Assembly (NCBI RefSeq): GCF_008704495.1
Contig: NZ_CP023699.1
Span: 4,340,001-4,404,000, forward strand
Length of the DNA: 64,000 nucleotides
Direction of reading: 5' to 3'
Source of the DNA: Streptomyces kanamyceticus
GTDB taxonomy: Bacteria > Actinomycetota > Actinomycetes > Streptomycetales > Streptomycetaceae
Each line of letters opens with the position of its first letter. Within the stretch, counting starts at the first letter, position 1. Shown here in pieces: positions 7,968-18,377 of this stretch. The notes beneath the pieces are model-generated. The model ran no database searches. It saw nothing but the letters and a program-made list of their open reading frames with translations, and had not been told where the DNA came from. The position numbers and the translations under genes were made by a program.

Positions 7968-10900
7968 GTGCGCCTGACTCTGACCGTCGTCGATCCGTTC
8001 GGCGGTGGCACCGCCGACGTGGTCCTCGACGCGGATCCCGAGTCCACCGTGCAGGACATAGCGGTGGAGCTGGCCCGGCAGGTCGGGCACAGTGGGGCCC
8101 AGATCATTCCGATCGGGCAGCATCAGGCTCCGGCCGCGGGCGCGCCGATGATCTATGTGGACGGGTACGCCGTCGATCCCTCGGCCACCGTCGTGACCTC
8201 GCCGCTGCGCGAGGGTGCCGTCGTGAGCCTGAACGATCCTGCCGGGTGTCTGCCCGGGGAGCCGTCCGGTCTGGTCGAGCTGCGGGTGGCGAGCGGGGCG
8301 GCCGCGGGGGCCGTGCACCGGCTCGGCATCGGGCGGTACGACATCGGCAGCGGGCCCGCCTCGTACATCCGCGTCGACGACCCGGAGATGCCCGCCCGCG
8401 CCCTCACCCTGTCCGTCGCGACCGACGGCACCTGCCAGGCCGCCCTGCACGGGAGCGACAAGGACAAGGCGGGCGTGACCCTCGACGGCACCCCCTTCGG
8501 TGAGGAGAAGGACGAGGACGAGCCGATCACGGAGCCCGTGCCCGAGGGAGAGTCCAAGAAGGACAGGAAGGCACGGGAGCAGCGGGAGAAGCAGGCGCGG
8601 AAGGAGTGGAAGGAGCGGAAGGAGGCTCGGGCCAGGGCTCGGGCCGCGGGGCCGCGCTCCACCGTCGCCTGGCCCCTCGGCGCTCAGATCGCGCTCGGGA
8701 ACACCCTCCTCGAACTCGTCAGGTACGTCCCGCCGAACGCCGCGCTCAAGTGGTCCGAGGACGGCGCGGGGCTCGACTACAACCGGCCGCCGCGGCTGCG
8801 CCCGCCCGAGCGGCAGACGACGTTCCGGCTGCCCACGCCGCCCCGCGAGTTCGAGGCGCGGCCGCTGCCCTGGCTGATGGCGCTCTTCCCGCTCGTCGGT
8901 GCCGTCGTCGCCGCGATGATCTTCAATCGCTGGTACTACCTGATCATGGCGGGCCTGAGCCCCATCATGCTCTTCGGCAACTACTTCATGGACAAGAAGC
9001 ACGGGCGCAAGTCCCATGCGAAGCAGGTCAAGGAGTACAAGGAGACCAAGGCCCGGATCGAGAAGGACGCGCAGGACGCGCTCGTCGCCGAGCGGTTCGA
9101 TCGACGTAATGCCGTCCCCGATCCGGCGACCGTGCTCGCGCTGAGCACCGGGCCCCGTACCCGGCTCTGGGAGCGGCGCCGCACCGACGCCGATCATCTG
9201 CTGCTGCGCTTCGGCACCGGGCAGTTGCCCTCCGAGGTCGTGCTCGACGACCCCGAGAAGGACGAGCACCGCCGCCAGGTCACGTGGAAGATCGAGGACG
9301 CGCCCGTCGCGCTGCCCCTGAAGGGCCTCGGCGTCATCGGCATCGCGGGCCCCGGCGACTCGGCGACCGCGCTCGGCCGCTGGGCGGTCGCGCAGACCGC
9401 GACGCTGCACAGCCCGATGGACGTCCAGTTCTACGTCCTGACCGAGAACACCTCGCAGGAGTCCTGGGACTGGATGCGCTGGCTGCCGCACGCCAGGCCG
9501 TCCGGCGGCCAGGACATCAACGTCCTGATCGGCACGGACGCCGAGACGGTCGGCGCCCGCATCGGCGAGCTGACCCAGGTCCTCGAAGCGCGCCTGAAGA
9601 TCCTGGAGGAGAACAAGAGCCAGGGCGCCAACTTCAGCGAACCGGACATCGTCGTCGTCTATGACGGCTCGCGACGGCTCCGCTCGCTGCCCGGCGTCGT
9701 ACGGCTGCTGCGCGAGGGCCCCGCCGTCCGCATGTACGCGCTCTGCCTCGACACCGAAGAACGGTTCCTGCCCGGCGAGTGCCAGGCGTTCGTGGTCGCC
9801 GAGCCCAAGCCCCGCGAGCACGAGAACTCCCCCGGCTCCGGTGCCTCCGCGCAGCAGCTGCCCGCGCAGCCGCAGCAGGCCCCCGGCGGCTTCCCCTCCT
9901 TCCAGGCCTGGCACGCCACCGCGCCTGACACCCGGCAGACCAGCGCCCCGAGCGAACTACGGCTGCGCGTCGAGATGACAGGTGCCGAGCGCCTCAAGGA
10001 CGTACGCCCCGACTTCGTGACCCCCGCCTGGTGCCTGCGTCTGGCGCGCTCCGTGTCGCCGCTGCGCGACATCAGCGGGGAGACCGAGGACTCCGCGCTT
10101 CCGGGGTCCAGCAGGCTCCTCGACGTACTGCAGCTGGAGCCGCCGACGCCCGGTGCCATCACCGCACGCTGGCAGGCGGGCGGGCAGTCGACGATGGCCG
10201 TCATCGGTGAGTCCTACGACGGTCCCTTCGGCCTCGACATGCGCAAGGACGGGCCGCACGGCCTGATCGCCGGTACGACCGGTTCCGGTAAGTCGGAGCT
10301 GCTCCAGACGATCGTGGCCGCGCTCGCCGTGGCCAACACCCCCGAGAACATGACGTTCGTCCTCGTCGACTACAAGGGCGGGTCCGCATTCAAGGACTGT
10401 GTGAAGCTGCCGCACACCGTCGGCATGGTCACCGACCTCGACGCGCACCTCGTGGAGCGCGCCCTCGAATCGCTCGGCGCCGAACTCAAGCGGCGCGAGC
10501 ACATCCTCGCCGACGCCGACGCCAAGGACATCGAGGACTATCAGGACCTGGTGCGGCGCGATCCGTCCCACCCGCCGGTGCCCCGACTCCTCATCGTCAT
10601 CGACGAGTTCGCCTCCATGGTGCGCGACCTGCCCGACTTCGTTACGGGGCTCGTGAACATCGCGCAGAGGGGTCGTTCGCTCGGCATTCATCTGCTCCTC
10701 GCCACCCAGCGGCCCTCCGGTGTCGTCTCCCCCGAGATCCGCGCCAACACCAACCTCCGCATCGCCCTTCGCGTCACCGACGGCGGCGAGTCCTCCGACG
10801 TCATCGACGCCCCCGAGGCCGGACACATCTCCAAGAACACCCCGGGACGCGCGTACGTCAGGCTCGGCCACGCCTCCCTCGTGCCCTTCCAGTCGGGCCG

Positions 10901-12710
10901 CGTCGGTGGCCGCCGCCCCGGCGCCGCCGACCCGACGGTGCTCGCGCCCTGGGTCGACGCCCTGGACTGGACCTCGCTCGGCCGCGCCGTGGCCACCAAG
11001 CCGAAGGCCGAGGCCCGCGAGGAGGAGGAGATCACCGACCTGAAGGTCCTGGTCGACACGATCATCGAGGCCAACCAGACCCTCGGCATCCCCGCCCAGC
11101 ACAGCCCGTGGCTGCCCGCGCTCGGCGAGATGCTTCTGCTGGACGAGATCCCGCTCCCCGCGCCCCGCACGGGCCCCGGCGCCCTGGCACCCGCCGCGTA
11201 CGGCGTCGAGGACCTGCCCGCCGACCAGGCACGCCGCCCGGTCGTCGTGGACTTCGCGCACTTCGGCCACCTGATGATCGGCGGCGCCCCGCGCTCCGGA
11301 CGCTCCCAGGTGCTCCGTACGATCGCGGGCTCCCTGGCCCGCACCCACTCGTGCGCCGACGTCCACCTCTACGGCATCGACTGCGGCAACGGCGCGCTCA
11401 ACGCCCTGACCCGCCTGCCGCACTGCGGCGCCGTCGTCAGCCGCAACCAGACCGAGCGCGTGGTGCGTCTCGTCAACCGCCTCAAGGGCGAACTCACCCG
11501 CCGCCAGGACCTTCTTGCCGACAAGGGCTACGCGGACATCGGCGAGCAGCGGGCCGACGCCGCGGCGGACGAGCGCCTTCCGCACATCGTCATCCTGCTC
11601 GACCGCTGGGAGGGCTGGCTGCCCACGCTCGGCGAGATCGACCACGGCTCGCTGACCGACGAGGTCTCCACGATGATGCGCGAGGGCGCGAGCGTCGGCA
11701 TCCACCTGGTGATGACGGGTGACCGCCAGCTCCTGGTGGGCCGCATCTCCTCGCTCACCGAGGACAAGTACGGCCTGCGCCTGGCCGACCGCTCCGACTT
11801 CTCGATGCTCGGCATCCCGGCCCGCAAGGTCCCCGAGGAGATCGCGCCGGGCCGCGCCTTCAAGAACGAGAGCGGTACGGAGACGCAGTTCGCGCTCCTC
11901 TCCGAGGACGTCACAGGACAGGGCCAGGCCGCCGCGATCAGCGCGATCGGCGAGGCGGCGACCGCCCGCGACGCCGAAGTGCCGCGCGCCATGCGCCCGT
12001 TCCGCGTCGACACGCTGCCGAGCCGGATCACCTTCGACGAGGCGTGGGAGCTGCGCGACCCGGAGGCATCGCGCTCCAAGCTGTGGGCCCTGGTGGGCAT
12101 CGGTGGCGACGAGGTCATGGGCCACGGCCCCGACCTCGCCGAGGGCGTGCCCGCGTTCGTCATCGCGGGCCCGGCCAAGTCGGGCCGCTCCACGGTCCTG
12201 ATGAACATGGCCCGCTCCTTCCACGCCCAGGGCGTACGCATGGTGATCGCGGCCCCGCGCCAGTCGCCGGTGCGCCAACTGGAGGGCACCGAAGGCGTGT
12301 TGAAGGTGTTCACCGAGGACGACATCGACGAGGACGAGTTCGAGGAGCTCATCGACGAGGCCGACGCGTCGCCGGAGAACCCGGTCGTCGTACTGATCGA
12401 CGACGCCGAGATCTACGAAGACGCGGACGCCGCGAGCCAGTTCAAGCGGATCATCCAGCGCGGCGCCGACCTGGGCCTCGCCCTTGTGCTCGCCGGTGAC
12501 GAGGAGGACGTCTGCAGCGGCTTCTCGGGCTGGCAGGTCGACGCCAAGAAGGGCCGCCGCGGCATTCTCCTCTCCCCGCAGGACAGTTCGAGCGGCGACC
12601 TCATCGGCCTGCGCATCTCGCGCAGCATGGTCGGCGGACCCGTCGCGCCCGGCAAGGGCATGCTGCACCTGGGCACCGGCGAACTGGCCACGCTGACCAC
12701 TCCGTTGTAA
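7968..12710 (+). CDS. eccC: Type VII secretion FtsK/SpoIIIE-type ATPase EccC
   Basis: GTG start with GGGGAGGA 5 bp upstream; 1580 aa. This is the membrane-bound motor of T7SS, which recognises substrates and powers export. An FHA-like fold appears near 100-190 (GRYDIGSGPASYIRV), then a charged linker, two membrane helices (about 300-340) and three ATPase modules. Module 1 is complete: Walker A GTTGSGKS (769-776), DYKGGSAF (from 801), Walker B with D879 and ATQRPSG. Modules 2 and 3 have GAPRSGRS and GPAKSGRS, with Arg (1112, 1407) instead of the P-loop Lys, so they probably bind but hydrolyse poorly. The N-terminal FHA part is a streptomycete-type addition. Other core genes (eccB, D, E, mycP) are not in the window. 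Confidence 0.95.
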   Translation: MRLTLTVVDPFGGGTADVVLDADPESTVQDIAVELARQVGHSGAQIIPIGQHQAPAAGAPMIYVDGYAVDPSATVVTSPLREGAVVSLNDPAGCLPGEPSGLVELRVASGAAAGAVHRLGIGRYDIGSGPASYIRVDDPEMPARALTLSVATDGTCQAALHGSDKDKAGVTLDGTPFGEEKDEDEPITEPVPEGESKKDRKAREQREKQARKEWKERKEARARARAAGPRSTVAWPLGAQIALGNTLLELVRYVPPNAALKWSEDGAGLDYNRPPRLRPPERQTTFRLPTPPREFEARPLPWLMALFPLVGAVVAAMIFNRWYYLIMAGLSPIMLFGNYFMDKKHGRKSHAKQVKEYKETKARIEKDAQDALVAERFDRRNAVPDPATVLALSTGPRTRLWERRRTDADHLLLRFGTGQLPSEVVLDDPEKDEHRRQVTWKIEDAPVALPLKGLGVIGIAGPGDSATALGRWAVAQTATLHSPMDVQFYVLTENTSQESWDWMRWLPHARPSGGQDINVLIGTDAETVGARIGELTQVLEARLKILEENKSQGANFSEPDIVVVYDGSRRLRSLPGVVRLLREGPAVRMYALCLDTEERFLPGECQAFVVAEPKPREHENSPGSGASAQQLPAQPQQAPGGFPSFQAWHATAPDTRQTSAPSELRLRVEMTGAERLKDVRPDFVTPAWCLRLARSVSPLRDISGETEDSALPGSSRLLDVLQLEPPTPGAITARWQAGGQSTMAVIGESYDGPFGLDMRKDGPHGLIAGTTGSGKSELLQTIVAALAVANTPENMTFVLVDYKGGSAFKDCVKLPHTVGMVTDLDAHLVERALESLGAELKRREHILADADAKDIEDYQDLVRRDPSHPPVPRLLIVIDEFASMVRDLPDFVTGLVNIAQRGRSLGIHLLLATQRPSGVVSPEIRANTNLRIALRVTDGGESSDVIDAPEAGHISKNTPGRAYVRLGHASLVPFQSGRVGGRRPGAADPTVLAPWVDALDWTSLGRAVATKPKAEAREEEEITDLKVLVDTIIEANQTLGIPAQHSPWLPALGEMLLLDEIPLPAPRTGPGALAPAAYGVEDLPADQARRPVVVDFAHFGHLMIGGAPRSGRSQVLRTIAGSLARTHSCADVHLYGIDCGNGALNALTRLPHCGAVVSRNQTERVVRLVNRLKGELTRRQDLLADKGYADIGEQRADAAADERLPHIVILLDRWEGWLPTLGEIDHGSLTDEVSTMMREGASVGIHLVMTGDRQLLVGRISSLTEDKYGLRLADRSDFSMLGIPARKVPEEIAPGRAFKNESGTETQFALLSEDVTGQGQAAAISAIGEAATARDAEVPRAMRPFRVDTLPSRITFDEAWELRDPEASRSKLWALVGIGGDEVMGHGPDLAEGVPAFVIAGPAKSGRSTVLMNMARSFHAQGVRMVIAAPRQSPVRQLEGTEGVLKVFTEDDIDEDEFEELIDEADASPENPVVVLIDDAEIYEDADAASQFKRIIQRGADLGLALVLAGDEEDVCSGFSGWQVDAKKGRRGILLSPQDSSSGDLIGLRISRSMVGGPVAPGKGMLHLGTGELATLTTPL

Positions 12711-12783
12711 GGGTCGCGCCATGGGGGGATAGACACGCAAGGCCCGGCCGCGCGCCGCCGGGCCCGCGCTGCGGTACGAGCAC

Positions 12784-13947
12784 GTGCCGGGGGTGCGGGC
12801 CTCGAACCGGCCGGAGAAGGGGAGGCGGGCCAGGAGGGGCGAGCGGGGCGGCTGGCTCTTCGGCACCGCCGTGTCCCTCGCCGTGCTCGGCGCGGTGGTC
12901 CTGTTCGGCCTGGCCGACCTGGCCTGGGGCGCGACGCTGTGGGGCGACGTCGCCCCCGGCCGGCCGGGCGGGGGCTACGGCTTCGCGGTCACCATCGGCC
13001 TGCTCGCGCCGCCCGCCGTCGCCGCGATCGTCGTCCCGCTGAAGGGCGCCGACTGGCGGCGGGAGACCGTCCGTTCACTCGGCCGTGCGGCGGCGGCACT
13101 GCCCGGCACGGCGCTGACCTGCCTCCTCCTGCTGCTCTGCTTCGGAGCGACCAGGCCCAAGCGCCGACGCAGGGGCCCGGAGTGCTTCGCGCACGGCGAA
13201 CCCTGCTGGGTGCACGAGCAGTACCCCTACCTGTGGCTTGCGGGCATCGCGGCGGCCCTGCTCTGCGCGGCGGCGGGCGGCTGGCTCGCGCACGCGTACG
13301 TCAAGAGGCGCCGCGCCGCGCCGCGCTCACTCCACCGGCGAAAGCCGCGCCCTAGGATCTCCCGCCGCCGGGTCGTCGGACGTGTAGACGAGGGCCTTGC
13401 CGTCCGGGCGCAAAGAGACCGTGTGGACGGTCTGCGCGCACTGGCCGCCGTTGCCCTCGGCGCCCTTGCCGGTCGCCACGAGCTCCTTCGCCGTGGCCGA
13501 CTTCAAGGTGAGTACGTCCGTACAGGTGTTGCCGATCGGGTCGTCCTGCACGACCGTGCCGATCCGGGCGCCCGGCTTCTTCGCCTGCTTCACGGTGACC
13601 GTGAACGTGCCGAGCGGGACCGCGCCGCCGTTGGCTTCGGCCTTGCCGCGCCAGGTGCCGAGGTAGGCCTCGGGGACCTGCCCCGTGCCCGGCGCGCCGG
13701 TCGCCGCCGGGGGCTGGGCCGACCCCGAGTCCTGCGAGGAATCGTCGTCCTTCGGCAGCAGCCCGAAGACGAACACCGAACCGACCGTGACGGCTGCCAG
13801 CGCCCCCGCCACGGCGAGCGCGACGGTACAACTCACCTTGCGACCGCGCCCGTTCGGCCCTTCGGGCACGGAGGCCGCGGCCACGGAGACGGAGAGCTTG
13901 CCGGGCGGCCGGGCGTCGGTGGGGTGCGTGGCCTCCATGGGCGGTGA
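12784..13947 (+). CDS. Putative membrane protein; 3' end runs antisense into the kinase gene
   Basis: From GTG 12784 the first ~180 codons look real: a basic N-terminus, then four hydrophobic segments (about 25-48, 60-82, 98-120 and 145-165) with charged loops and two Cys in one loop (PECFAHGEPCW). After about 13320 the same frame stays open to 13947, but it is then the antisense of the Ser/Thr kinase C-terminus and reads as Arg/Leu/Gly-rich noise. The gene therefore probably ended near 13320 in ancestors, and the stop was lost or a frameshift displaced it (another frame stops at 13355). Family not recognised. A role with the T7SS or kinase is only positional. Confidence 0.45.
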   Translation: MPGVRASNRPEKGRRARRGERGGWLFGTAVSLAVLGAVVLFGLADLAWGATLWGDVAPGRPGGGYGFAVTIGLLAPPAVAAIVVPLKGADWRRETVRSLGRAAAALPGTALTCLLLLLCFGATRPKRRRRGPECFAHGEPCWVHEQYPYLWLAGIAAALLCAAAGGWLAHAYVKRRRAAPRSLHRRKPRPRISRRRVVGRVDEGLAVRAQRDRVDGLRALAAVALGALAGRHELLRRGRLQGEYVRTGVADRVVLHDRADPGARLLRLLHGDRERAERDRAAVGFGLAAPGAEVGLGDLPRARRAGRRRGLGRPRVLRGIVVLRQQPEDEHRTDRDGCQRPRHGERDGTTHLATAPVRPFGHGGRGHGDGELAGRPGVGGVRGLHGR

Positions 13948-15042
13948 GGGCCGCGCGTCCCGCTGCTGGGGCAGCTCGGCGTACGAAGGGTCATGCGCGG
14001 GGGCGTACGTGGGGCTGTGCGACGGGTCGTACGAGGGGGCATACGTCGGGTCCGCCGGGCCGAACCCACCCTCCACCGAAGGCGAGTTGAACGCCACGGG
14101 CCCCGAGGGAGCGTCCACCGAGGCCACCCCCGCACCCGCCCCCGCCCCCGTATCCATGTCCAGGATCCGCACCGCACTGCGGCTCACCCGCTCGACCACA
14201 GGCCCCGGCAGCCAGCCCGCGGCCACCAACGGCGCCGCGCCCTCCGGGGCGAGCCGCGTCGCGACCTCAGCGGGAGTGGGTCTGACGCCCGGTTCCTTGG
14301 CGAGGCAGGCGGCGGCGATGTCCCGCACATCGCCGCTCAGGGCGCCCAGTTCGGGCTGCTCGTGCACGACCTTGTAGAGCAGCGCGGCCGACGAGTCGCC
14401 GGGAAAGGGTGACTCCCCCGTCGCCGCGTAGACCAGGACGGCGCCCAGCGAGAAGACGTCCGCCGCCCCGGTGACGCCCTTGCCGAGGATCTGCTCGGGC
14501 GACATGTAGCCGGGCGAGCCGATGGAGACGCCGGTCGAGGTCAGCGAGGCCGTGCCGTCCGTGGCCCGCGCGATGCCGAAGTCGATCAGGCGCGGCCCGT
14601 CGAGGGTGAGCAGTACGTTCGACGGCTTCACGTCGCGGTGGACCAGGCCGAGGCCGTGGACGTGCGCGAGCGCCTCGGCGAGGCCCGCGCCCAGGACGCG
14701 TACCGAGTGGTCGGGCAGCGGCGCCCCGTCCCGCACCGCCTCCGTGAGCGAGGGCCCCGCCGCGTACCCGGTGGCGACCCAGGGCACGGACGCGTCCGGG
14801 TCGGCGTCCAGGACGGGGGCCGTCCAGTCGCCGCCGACCCGCCGCGCCGCGTCCACCTCGCGGCGGAAGCGGGCGCGGAACTCCTCGTCGAGCGCGAAGT
14901 GCGGATGGACGACCTTGACGGCGACGGTGCGGCCGCCCGTGCTGCGTCCCAGATAGACCCGGCCCATCCCGCCCGAACCCAGCCGGCCGAGCAGCCGGTA
15001 GGGACCGATCACGGTGGGTTCGTCGGCTTCGAGCGGTTGCAT
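13327..15042 (-). CDS. Membrane-anchored Ser/Thr protein kinase
   Basis: The ATG at 15042 follows GGGGGAGG at 8 bp; 571 aa. The kinase domain (residues 14-275) is complete: Gly loop GSGGMG (22-27), Lys43, catalytic HRDVKPSN (135-142), DFG (154-156) and an activation segment ending GYMSPEQ. A long Pro/Tyr/Ser-rich linker with repeated 'PSYDPSH/PTYAPAH' units follows, then one transmembrane helix (about 420-445) and an extracellular ~110-aa domain (YLGTWRGKAEANG onward) that is probably a sensor. There are no PASTA repeats. It regulates by phosphorylating cytosolic targets; a link to the nearby T7SS through FHA recognition by EccC is conceivable but unproven. Confidence 0.92.
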   Translation of the reverse strand: MQPLEADEPTVIGPYRLLGRLGSGGMGRVYLGRSTGGRTVAVKVVHPHFALDEEFRARFRREVDAARRVGGDWTAPVLDADPDASVPWVATGYAAGPSLTEAVRDGAPLPDHSVRVLGAGLAEALAHVHGLGLVHRDVKPSNVLLTLDGPRLIDFGIARATDGTASLTSTGVSIGSPGYMSPEQILGKGVTGAADVFSLGAVLVYAATGESPFPGDSSAALLYKVVHEQPELGALSGDVRDIAAACLAKEPGVRPTPAEVATRLAPEGAAPLVAAGWLPGPVVERVSRSAVRILDMDTGAGAGAGVASVDAPSGPVAFNSPSVEGGFGPADPTYAPSYDPSHSPTYAPAHDPSYAELPQQRDARPSPPMEATHPTDARPPGKLSVSVAAASVPEGPNGRGRKVSCTVALAVAGALAAVTVGSVFVFGLLPKDDDSSQDSGSAQPPAATGAPGTGQVPEAYLGTWRGKAEANGGAVPLGTFTVTVKQAKKPGARIGTVVQDDPIGNTCTDVLTLKSATAKELVATGKGAEGNGGQCAQTVHTVSLRPDGKALVYTSDDPAAGDPRARLSPVE

Positions 15043-15257
15043 GACGTTGGCCTCCCCCAGGCACGCCGCCGGACACCTCGCGCACCTTGCCACTGCGGAT
15101 CAGCGTAGTGCGGGCCCGGGCCGCCCCGGCCCGGGCAACGAAAGGGGAAAGGAAGGCCCGCGCCGGGCCGCAGAGGGAACGCCGGGTCCCGCATTTACCT
15201 CTACAGGGGAGTAAATGCCCACATCGCCGCCTGCCCCGTCCCCGCCCCGAGGTCCCC

Positions 15258-16277
15258 ATGAACCGCCGCCGCCCGTCCCCCACCGCTCTCGCCGCGACCG
15301 CCGCGGCCCTGACCTCGGCGCTGCTCCTGTCGGCCTGCTCGTCCGACGAGGGCGCCCCCGTCACCTTCGACAGCCCGACGTCGTCGGACACCGCGCGCCA
15401 GGCGAAGGGCCCCGCGGCCGACAAGACGCGGCTGCCCACCGGGCCCCGGTCCCAGTTCACGACCGAGAACACCCTGGAGGACGGCACGAAGATCGGCGTG
15501 ACGACACTCAAGGGGAAGAAGTCCGGATTCACCGGCAAGGTATGGGTCTGGGCCCCGAAGCAGTACTTCGACCCGAAGTACGCGCATAGCGGCTTTCCCG
15601 TTCTGATAGCCCTGCCCGGCGGCCCCGGCTACCCGAACAATTACTGGATGGGAACCGACCTCAAGCTGGAGAGCTCCATCGCCAAGTGGTCGAAGGAAGG
15701 CAAGAGCCTGCCGTTCATCGTGGTGATGCCGGTACTCAATCCGGACGCAAAGAACTATTACGACGGCAGCGATATTCCGGGCCAGCCGAAAATGGGCACC
15801 TGGATGACGGACGACGTCCCCGATTTCGTCAAGGCCAATTTCCGCACCTTCAAGTCACGGGACGGCTGGGCCTTCATGGGTTCGTCCTCCGGCGGCTTCG
15901 TGGGCCTGAAGTCGGTCCTGCAGCGCCCGGAGGAGTTCCGGGCCGTCATCGCGAGCGGCCCCGACACCGTCCCCGACTCCCCGCTCTGGGCGGGACACGA
16001 GAAGGAGCGCCAGGCCAACAACCCGGAGCGGCTGGCCCGGCACCTCATCGACCGCAACGGCCCCGAGGTCGACATCGCCTTCCAGATCGGCACCAAGGAG
16101 TCGGGCCAGGCGAACCTGCGGTCCTTCATGAAGACGTACGGGAAGGGCCCCGTGAAGACGCGCCTCAACGTCATCCAGGGCGGCGGCCACAACGCGCGCA
16201 GCTACGTCCCCGCCATGGCCGACGGCCCCATCCAGTGGATCAGCCAGCACATGCAGGCGCCGATCCCGAGCAGCTGA
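15258..16277 (+). CDS. Lipoprotein alpha/beta-hydrolase (esterase)
   Basis: 339 aa from ATG 15258, GAGG upstream. The signal peptide ends in the lipobox LLSAC with Cys27. The mature enzyme shows the esterase D / antigen 85-like pattern: an oxyanion strand PVLIALPGGPGYPNNYW, the nucleophile elbow MGSSSGG, and a late His in QGGGHNARSY. It probably hydrolyses an ester at the cell surface; the substrate cannot be inferred. It is monocistronic, divergent from the kinase and convergent with mqnA (5 bp apart). Confidence 0.85.
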   Translation: MNRRRPSPTALAATAAALTSALLLSACSSDEGAPVTFDSPTSSDTARQAKGPAADKTRLPTGPRSQFTTENTLEDGTKIGVTTLKGKKSGFTGKVWVWAPKQYFDPKYAHSGFPVLIALPGGPGYPNNYWMGTDLKLESSIAKWSKEGKSLPFIVVMPVLNPDAKNYYDGSDIPGQPKMGTWMTDDVPDFVKANFRTFKSRDGWAFMGSSSGGFVGLKSVLQRPEEFRAVIASGPDTVPDSPLWAGHEKERQANNPERLARHLIDRNGPEVDIAFQIGTKESGQANLRSFMKTYGKGPVKTRLNVIQGGGHNARSYVPAMADGPIQWISQHMQAPIPSS

Positions 16278-16282
16278 GGGCG

Positions 16283-17314
<1,032 letters not shown>

Positions 17315-17368
17315 TCAACCCTCCTGGGGGCCACATCAAACCTCCGGGTGACGTGATCTTGCCCCCTA

Positions 17369-17396
17369 TTGCATTCAGCTGCCTGCGTGCTAAGCT
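17369..17396 (+). promoter_or_regulatory. Putative promoter of the cold-shock gene
   Basis: TTGCAT (17369-17374), a 16-bp spacer and TAAGCT (17391-17396) fit a housekeeping (HrdB-type) promoter. Transcription from here would give a leader of about 140 nt before the csp start, consistent with the long structured 5' leaders of cold-shock mRNAs. The rest of the 17186-17543 gap shows no gene. Confidence 0.4.
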
Positions 17397-17543
17397 CGCC
17401 GCAAGTTGCAGTTTGGTTTCCCTTGCAGTACAGAGCCTGCGGAGCATGTAACTCCGTGGGCTCTCGTCGTTTTCAGACTTATGCAGTTGTTTAAACAATC
17501 GCTGGTTCTGGAGCAGGGCAACCCTTTGGCCCAAGGAGGGCTT

Positions 17544-17747
17544 ATGGCTACCGGAACCGTGAAGTGGTTCAACGCTGAAAAGGGCTTTGGCTTCATTGCC
17601 CAGGAAGGCGGCGGCCCGGACGTCTTCGTCCACTACTCCGCGATCAACGCGAACGGCTTCCGCTCCCTTGAGGAGAACCAGGCCGTTTCCTTCGACGTGA
17701 CGCAGGGTCCGAAGGGCCCGCAGGCGGAGAACGTCACCCCGATGTAA
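17544..17747 (+). CDS. Cold-shock protein (CspA family)
   Basis: 67 aa, ATG with AAGGAGG at 5 bp. A single cold-shock OB-fold with RNP1 (KGFGFI, residues 14-19) and RNP2 (VFVHYS, 28-33). It binds single-stranded RNA/DNA and acts as an RNA chaperone. The unusually AT-richer 140-nt leader and the strong terminators downstream mark it as a highly expressed monocistronic gene. Base composition of this gene is lower in GC than its neighbours, as usual for streptomycete csp genes. Confidence 0.97.
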   Translation: MATGTVKWFNAEKGFGFIAQEGGGPDVFVHYSAINANGFRSLEENQAVSFDVTQGPKGPQAENVTPM

Positions 17748-17751
17748 TCGG

Positions 17752-17773
17752 ACGCTCCACGCAAGTGGAGCGT
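17752..17773 (+). terminator. Perfect hairpin after csp
   Basis: ACGCTCCAC-GCAA-GTGGAGCGT forms a 9-bp perfect stem with a GNRA tetraloop, starting 5 bp after the csp stop. There is no U-tract, so it may stabilise the 3' end or act with the stronger terminator 45 bp further on. Confidence 0.7.
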
Positions 17774-17817
17774 GTGATTCCTCCGGTGACTTGATCCGGA
17801 CATGGATGCAGTACCCA

Positions 17818-17869
17818 AGGAGCCCTGCTCCTCCGTTTCGGCGGGGGAAGCGGGGCTCCTGCCTTTTTC
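17818..17869 (+). terminator. Rho-independent terminator after csp
   Basis: AGGAGCCCTGCT (17818-17829) pairs with AGCGGGGCTCCT (17849-17860) through 12 bp, one of them G-U, and is followed by TGCCTTTTT. This is a canonical intrinsic terminator, rare in its completeness for Streptomyces. Confidence 0.85.
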
Positions 17870-17889
17870 TGGCCCCTGGGCCTTGGGCG

Positions 17890-18360
17890 GGGGGCCGGGG
17901 CTCAGCCCCCCCCGTCCGGGGGCTCGGGTGCCGTGGGCCTTGGGCGGGGCCCTGGGGCTCAGGCAGGACCGTGAGCCCCAGGCGAGTCCGTGGTCCCTGG
18001 CTCAGGCAGGCCCCTGGCCTCAGCCCGGTTCGTAGGCCTCAGCCGGGGCGCTTGAGCCTCGGGCGGGCGCCTGGAATTCGGGCGGGCCATTGAACTCGGG
18101 CGGGCCCGTTGGCCTCAGGCAGGCCCCTGCCTCGGGCGGGGACCTGGACCTCGGCCGGACCCGCTGGGACTCGGGCGGGCCCGTTGACCTCAACCAGGGC
18201 CCTGGGCCTCAGCCGAGCCCCTGGCTCAGGCAAGCCCCTGGAACTCGGGCAGGACCCTGACTTCAGGCAGGCCCGTGGGCCTTGGGTGGGGTCCTGGCCT
18301 CGGCCGGGTTCGTGGGGCTCAGGCGGGCCCGTGGGGCTCCGGGTCGGGGCCTGGGGATCA
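17890..18360. repeat. Degenerate 19-bp tandem repeat array, non-coding
   Basis: The gap between csp and the ABC operon is filled by about 25 imperfect copies of an 18-20 bp unit close to GGGCGGGCCCGTTGGCCTC. Units drift at several positions (gggcgggcc / aggcaggcc / ggccggacc) but keep the '...cctc' junction. All frames read low-complexity Pro/Gly/Arg/Ala, so no gene is called. It lies between two convergent transcription units. Confidence 0.85.
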
Positions 18361-18377
18361 GCCATCCGGGGCCTGTC

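Noticed and set aside
9957..12866. 969-codon minus-strand frame opposite eccC
   Set aside because: A typical high-GC antisense shadow; the plus strand encodes three complete ATPase modules.
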